NCBI GenBank assembly: GCA_902779085.1
Contig: CACYZY010000004.1
Location: 62,001 to 126,000 of the forward strand
DNA from: an uncultured Bacteroidales bacterium
Lineage (GTDB): Bacteria; Bacteroidota; Bacteroidia; Bacteroidales; Bacteroidaceae
Direction: 5' to 3'
Length of the DNA: 64,000 bases
Below, piece after piece: positions 62,331-64,000 of the stretch (its first letter is position 1; each line of letters starts with the position of its first letter). The notes beneath the pieces are model-generated. The model saw only the letters and a list, made by a program, of their open reading frames with translations. It made no database searches and was not told the DNA's origin. The translations under genes and the position numbers were made by a program.

Positions 62331-62402
62331 AAAGGGTGAGCAAACGTTTGCCCTTTACAACGACTGAACATAGATTATCCCCACCAAATTCGGTGGGGAT
62401 AA
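62331..62402 (+). terminator. Two stacked hairpins after the lipoprotein gene
   Basis: 62331-62356 folds as AAAGG with CCTTT around GCAAACGTTTGC; 62375-62402 is a perfect 11-bp stem (TTATCCCCACC with GGTGGGGATAA) and 6-nt loop. Neither has a long T tract, so termination is likely but not certain. Confidence 0.55.
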
Positions 62403-62478
62403 CTATTCACTTCAAAGTCGAAAACGTCAAATATTATTACCATACAACAGAGAGATTACAGACGAATGCAACACGGTT

Positions 62479-62667
62479 TTAATCCTTGTCACTTTTGCTT
62501 CTAAGCCAAATAAAACCTGACATTTCAATTTGATTATCAATATAGTTACAACATAGTAAATTGATTATAAAAACCACCTCGATGCCCTTGCCACTTGGCG
62601 TAATATAGATTAATAACATCGCTACTATGAAAGTTGATTTTTTCGTGGGCAGGTGAAGATTAAACAA
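62479..62667 (-). pseudogene. Possible remnant of a VirE/BT4734-like primase gene
   Basis: A 62-codon minus-strand frame containing YITPSGKGIEVVF then NYIDNQ. From memory this resembles the TPSGKGL-VVF motif of VirE N-terminal (BT4734-like) proteins of Bacteroidetes. It has no promoter, is far too short to be intact, and may equally be a chance frame. The match is unverified. Confidence 0.25.
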
Positions 62668-62719
62668 TTGAGGACATTTTAAAGCATGGATTGCACTATA
62701 GGGGTAGTAATAGTTATGT

Positions 62720-62868
62720 AGTCAAATAGTCATTAGTCATTTAGTCATTTTCATTTTGGGATTCGTCATTTTGCTCACTATAATTATAAATATTAATATT
62801 TATATTTATAGTGCGGATTTTGACAACCAGAAATCGATTTTGACTAATGACTAAATGACTAAATGACT
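62720..62868. repeat. Inverted tandem-repeat element B
   Basis: Left arm 62720-62749 consists of TAGTCATT-type 7-8-nt units; right arm 62842-62868 is made of TGACTAAA-type units in the complementary orientation. The centre contains CACTATAA (62776-62783) and TTATAGTG (62806-62813) around the perfect palindrome ATAAATATT-AATATTTAT (62786-62803). The arms pair imperfectly. The architecture is the same as element A, but the sequence differs. Confidence 0.75.
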
Positions 62869-62954
62869 GCGAAAACTAAAAATGCTGAAAAATGCTTGAC
62901 AAAAATTTTTAGAAAAAAATAGCAAAACATTCGATACCCGCATTTTTCATGTTT

Positions 62955-62962
62955 TATATTTG
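62955..62962 (+). promoter_or_regulatory. -7 element TATATTTG of the GC-rich segment
   Basis: TATATTTG precedes an abrupt switch to GC-rich, hairpin-rich DNA. Confidence 0.5.
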
Positions 62963-63310
62963 CACCCGCAACGATGCAAGTGCGACTGTCGGCTGCGGCC
63001 AAGCAAGCTCGCCTCCGCATTTGCCTTGCACGACAGTTGCGACGTCATTCGAAGGGCATAGTTTTGCTGCTTCGGGAAAAAGGTAGATTTAATTTGGGAA
63101 AAAGGCCATTTTTCACCGAGAAAGCAAAAAGAACCCTAAGGGTTAGCAATTGAGACGTAGCGCCACGAAACCATCCAAAGGCCACGGGGGGACGGGACAA
63201 AGCGACTCAAAAGCAGGCGGGAACCACAGCCCGATGAAGTCTGTGGAAGAGTACAAACGACTAAACAAGCGGGATGCGGTGACCCGATGTAGCTCGTCGC
63301 AAAACGATCT
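62963..63310 (+). ncRNA. Candidate structured transcript in a 1.1-kb non-coding gap
   Basis: The segment follows a TATATTTG element and holds several clear hairpins: GCGACTGTCG with CGACAGTTGC enclosing TGCGG/CCGCA (~62980-63040), a palindrome AACCCTAAGGGTT (~63132-63144), CCACAG/CTGTGG (~63226-63248) and a nested CGAC-CGGG/CCCG-GTCG (~63258-63300). The rest of 62325-63444 holds element B and no convincing gene. Coding is possible for a 59-codon ORF (62974-63153). Confidence 0.35.
62974..63153 (+). CDS. Short basic ORF (59 residues), uncertain
   Basis: ATG at 62974, 11 nt after the -7 element, opens a 59-residue frame rich in Arg, Lys and Ala (RLSAAAKQARLRICLARQL, ending KRTLRVSN). Similar RLSAAAKxxRLRIC peptides are, from memory, frequently predicted in Bacteroidales intergenic regions, which suggests a repeated DNA or RNA element translated in silico rather than a real protein. 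It has no clear ribosome-binding site. Confidence 0.25.
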   Translation: MQVRLSAAAKQARLRICLARQLRRHSKGIVLLLREKGRFNLGKRPFFTEKAKRTLRVSN

Positions 63311-63444
63311 TTGACTTATTGCTACAGTTAATTATTTATCCTAGGCAAGCCATACGGTGCCACAGATACAATCGTTTAAAAGGTGTGCTGACAAGGTGTC
63401 TATCAGCACTATTTCAAGCAATGGGTATGGACAGAACAATACCT

Positions 63445-64000
63445 TTAATTATCTGTATTAACCTTCTTATTCTTCGCTTCTCGCCTGCTCCTCATCTCTT
63501 CCATATATCCTGCAGTGATGATGCCTGATGGTAAGGCAATGATGGCGATGCCCACCATGGCGGATATAATACTGATGAGACGACCAATTTGGGATATGGG
63601 ATATATATCGCCATAACCAACGGTGGTAAGCGTACAGGCGGACCAGTAAAAGGCATCGAAGAAAGTGGCGAAAAGCAACTCTCCTGTCTCTGGATTAATC
63701 TGCTCTTCTGCATTGAACATAATCAATGCCGTAATGAAGATATAGAACACGGCTAACGTGAAAACCGTGCAGAGCACGACTATCTGCCTCCTCATTACTG
63801 ACATCACTATCTCCAAGGGCTCAAAATAACGTATCACCTTGAAGACACTCATAGTCTTGAACAGTCTGGATACTCGTGCCAACTTGAATGTAGGACTGAG
63901 AAGGTTGACTATGGGGAGTATGGAGAGCAGGTCGATGATGGCCATCGGGGTGAAGGGGTATAGCAGGAAAGCTGCCCAGGGCTTGCGCTTTGACTTATAA
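63445..64000 (-). CDS. Voltage-gated-type potassium channel, 5' end cut by the window edge
   Basis: The frame is open to the last base on the minus strand, so the N-terminus lies outside. Visible parts are the S3-S4-like region (IIDLLSILP then LARVSRLFKTMSVFKVIRYF, with spaced Arg/Lys), S5 (LCTVFTLAVFYIFITALIMF), the pore with selectivity filter TVGYGD, and S6 (SAMVGIAIIALPSGIITAGY), ending in a short charged tail. It conducts K+ across the inner membrane. The upstream residues PWAAFLLYPFTP continue the S3 helix. Confidence 0.9.
   Translation of the reverse strand, partial: YKSKRKPWAAFLLYPFTPMAIIDLLSILPIVNLLSPTFKLARVSRLFKTMSVFKVIRYFEPLEIVMSVMRRQIVVLCTVFTLAVFYIFITALIMFNAEEQINPETGELLFATFFDAFYWSACTLTTVGYGDIYPISQIGRLISIISAMVGIAIIALPSGIITAGYMEEMRSRREAKNKKVNTDN

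Noticed and set aside
63319-63528. 69-codon frame before the channel gene
   Set aside because: It overlaps the 3' end of the potassium channel on the other strand, with no motif or promoter.

Overview
The window looks like chromosomal DNA of a gut or oral Bacteroidales bacterium, most likely Prevotella or a close relative. Nearly every transcription unit is preceded by the Bacteroidetes -7 element TAnnTTTG, often with a TTG about 20 nt upstream. The lipoproteins, the long SecA with a SEC-C tail, the GldE-like CBS protein, DUF6340, the Lnb/DUF4105 protein and the GH106/GH78/GH32 enzymes all fit that group. I see no tRNA, rRNA, CRISPR array, intact transposase or SusC/SusD pair.

Layout. 0-9.3 kb: a cut membrane protein, then mostly minus-strand housekeeping and redox genes (YjbR protein, two Cys-motif flavodoxins, beta-carbonic anhydrase, CDF and ZIP metal transporters, a subtype-B-tannase-like hydrolase, a second esterase, flavin reductase, sugar acetyltransferase, AraC regulator). 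9.4-16.8 kb: a divergent hydrolase lipoprotein with a cyclophilin-like lipoprotein, a small YqiA/ElaA operon, a TonB receptor with a His/Cys-rich partner, a PNPOx protein and MsrA. 17-25 kb: an MscS channel, an exported nucleoside hydrolase, a cupin/PNPOx operon divergent from an HxlR regulator, a second AraC regulator divergent from two exported PNPOx paralogs, and a DUF1294-PheC-like fusion.

25-36 kb: PepD, then a plant-rhamnoside locus (GH106, MBL-fold hydrolase, carboxylesterase, GH78) whose two transcription units begin with an identical 38-bp promoter block. 36-46 kb: an envelope-biogenesis block (SurA/PpiD-like chaperone, GldE-like protein, LptC, TPR protein, outer-membrane barrel) divergent from an Lnb-like acyltransferase that overlaps an alkaline-phosphatase-fold protein lacking its catalytic residues. 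46-59 kb: secA, a DUF6340 lipoprotein, a four-gene fructan/fructose operon (symporter, GH32, MFS, fructokinase) and valS. 59-64 kb: a small coiled-coil protein, an SGNH hydrolase with an I9-like tail behind an attenuator-like leader, murQ, a lipoprotein, a 1.1-kb non-coding island, and a cut potassium-channel gene.

The least explained material is non-coding. Two extragenic elements (about 21.5 kb and 62.8 kb) share an architecture, not a sequence: inverted arms made of 8-9 nt tandem repeats around an AT-rich palindrome. Next to the first is a 3 x 22-bp repeat. Next to the second is a GC-rich, promoter-led, hairpin-rich segment with a 59-codon basic ORF, and a possible VirE-like gene fragment. 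All functional calls come from reading motifs by eye, with no database search.
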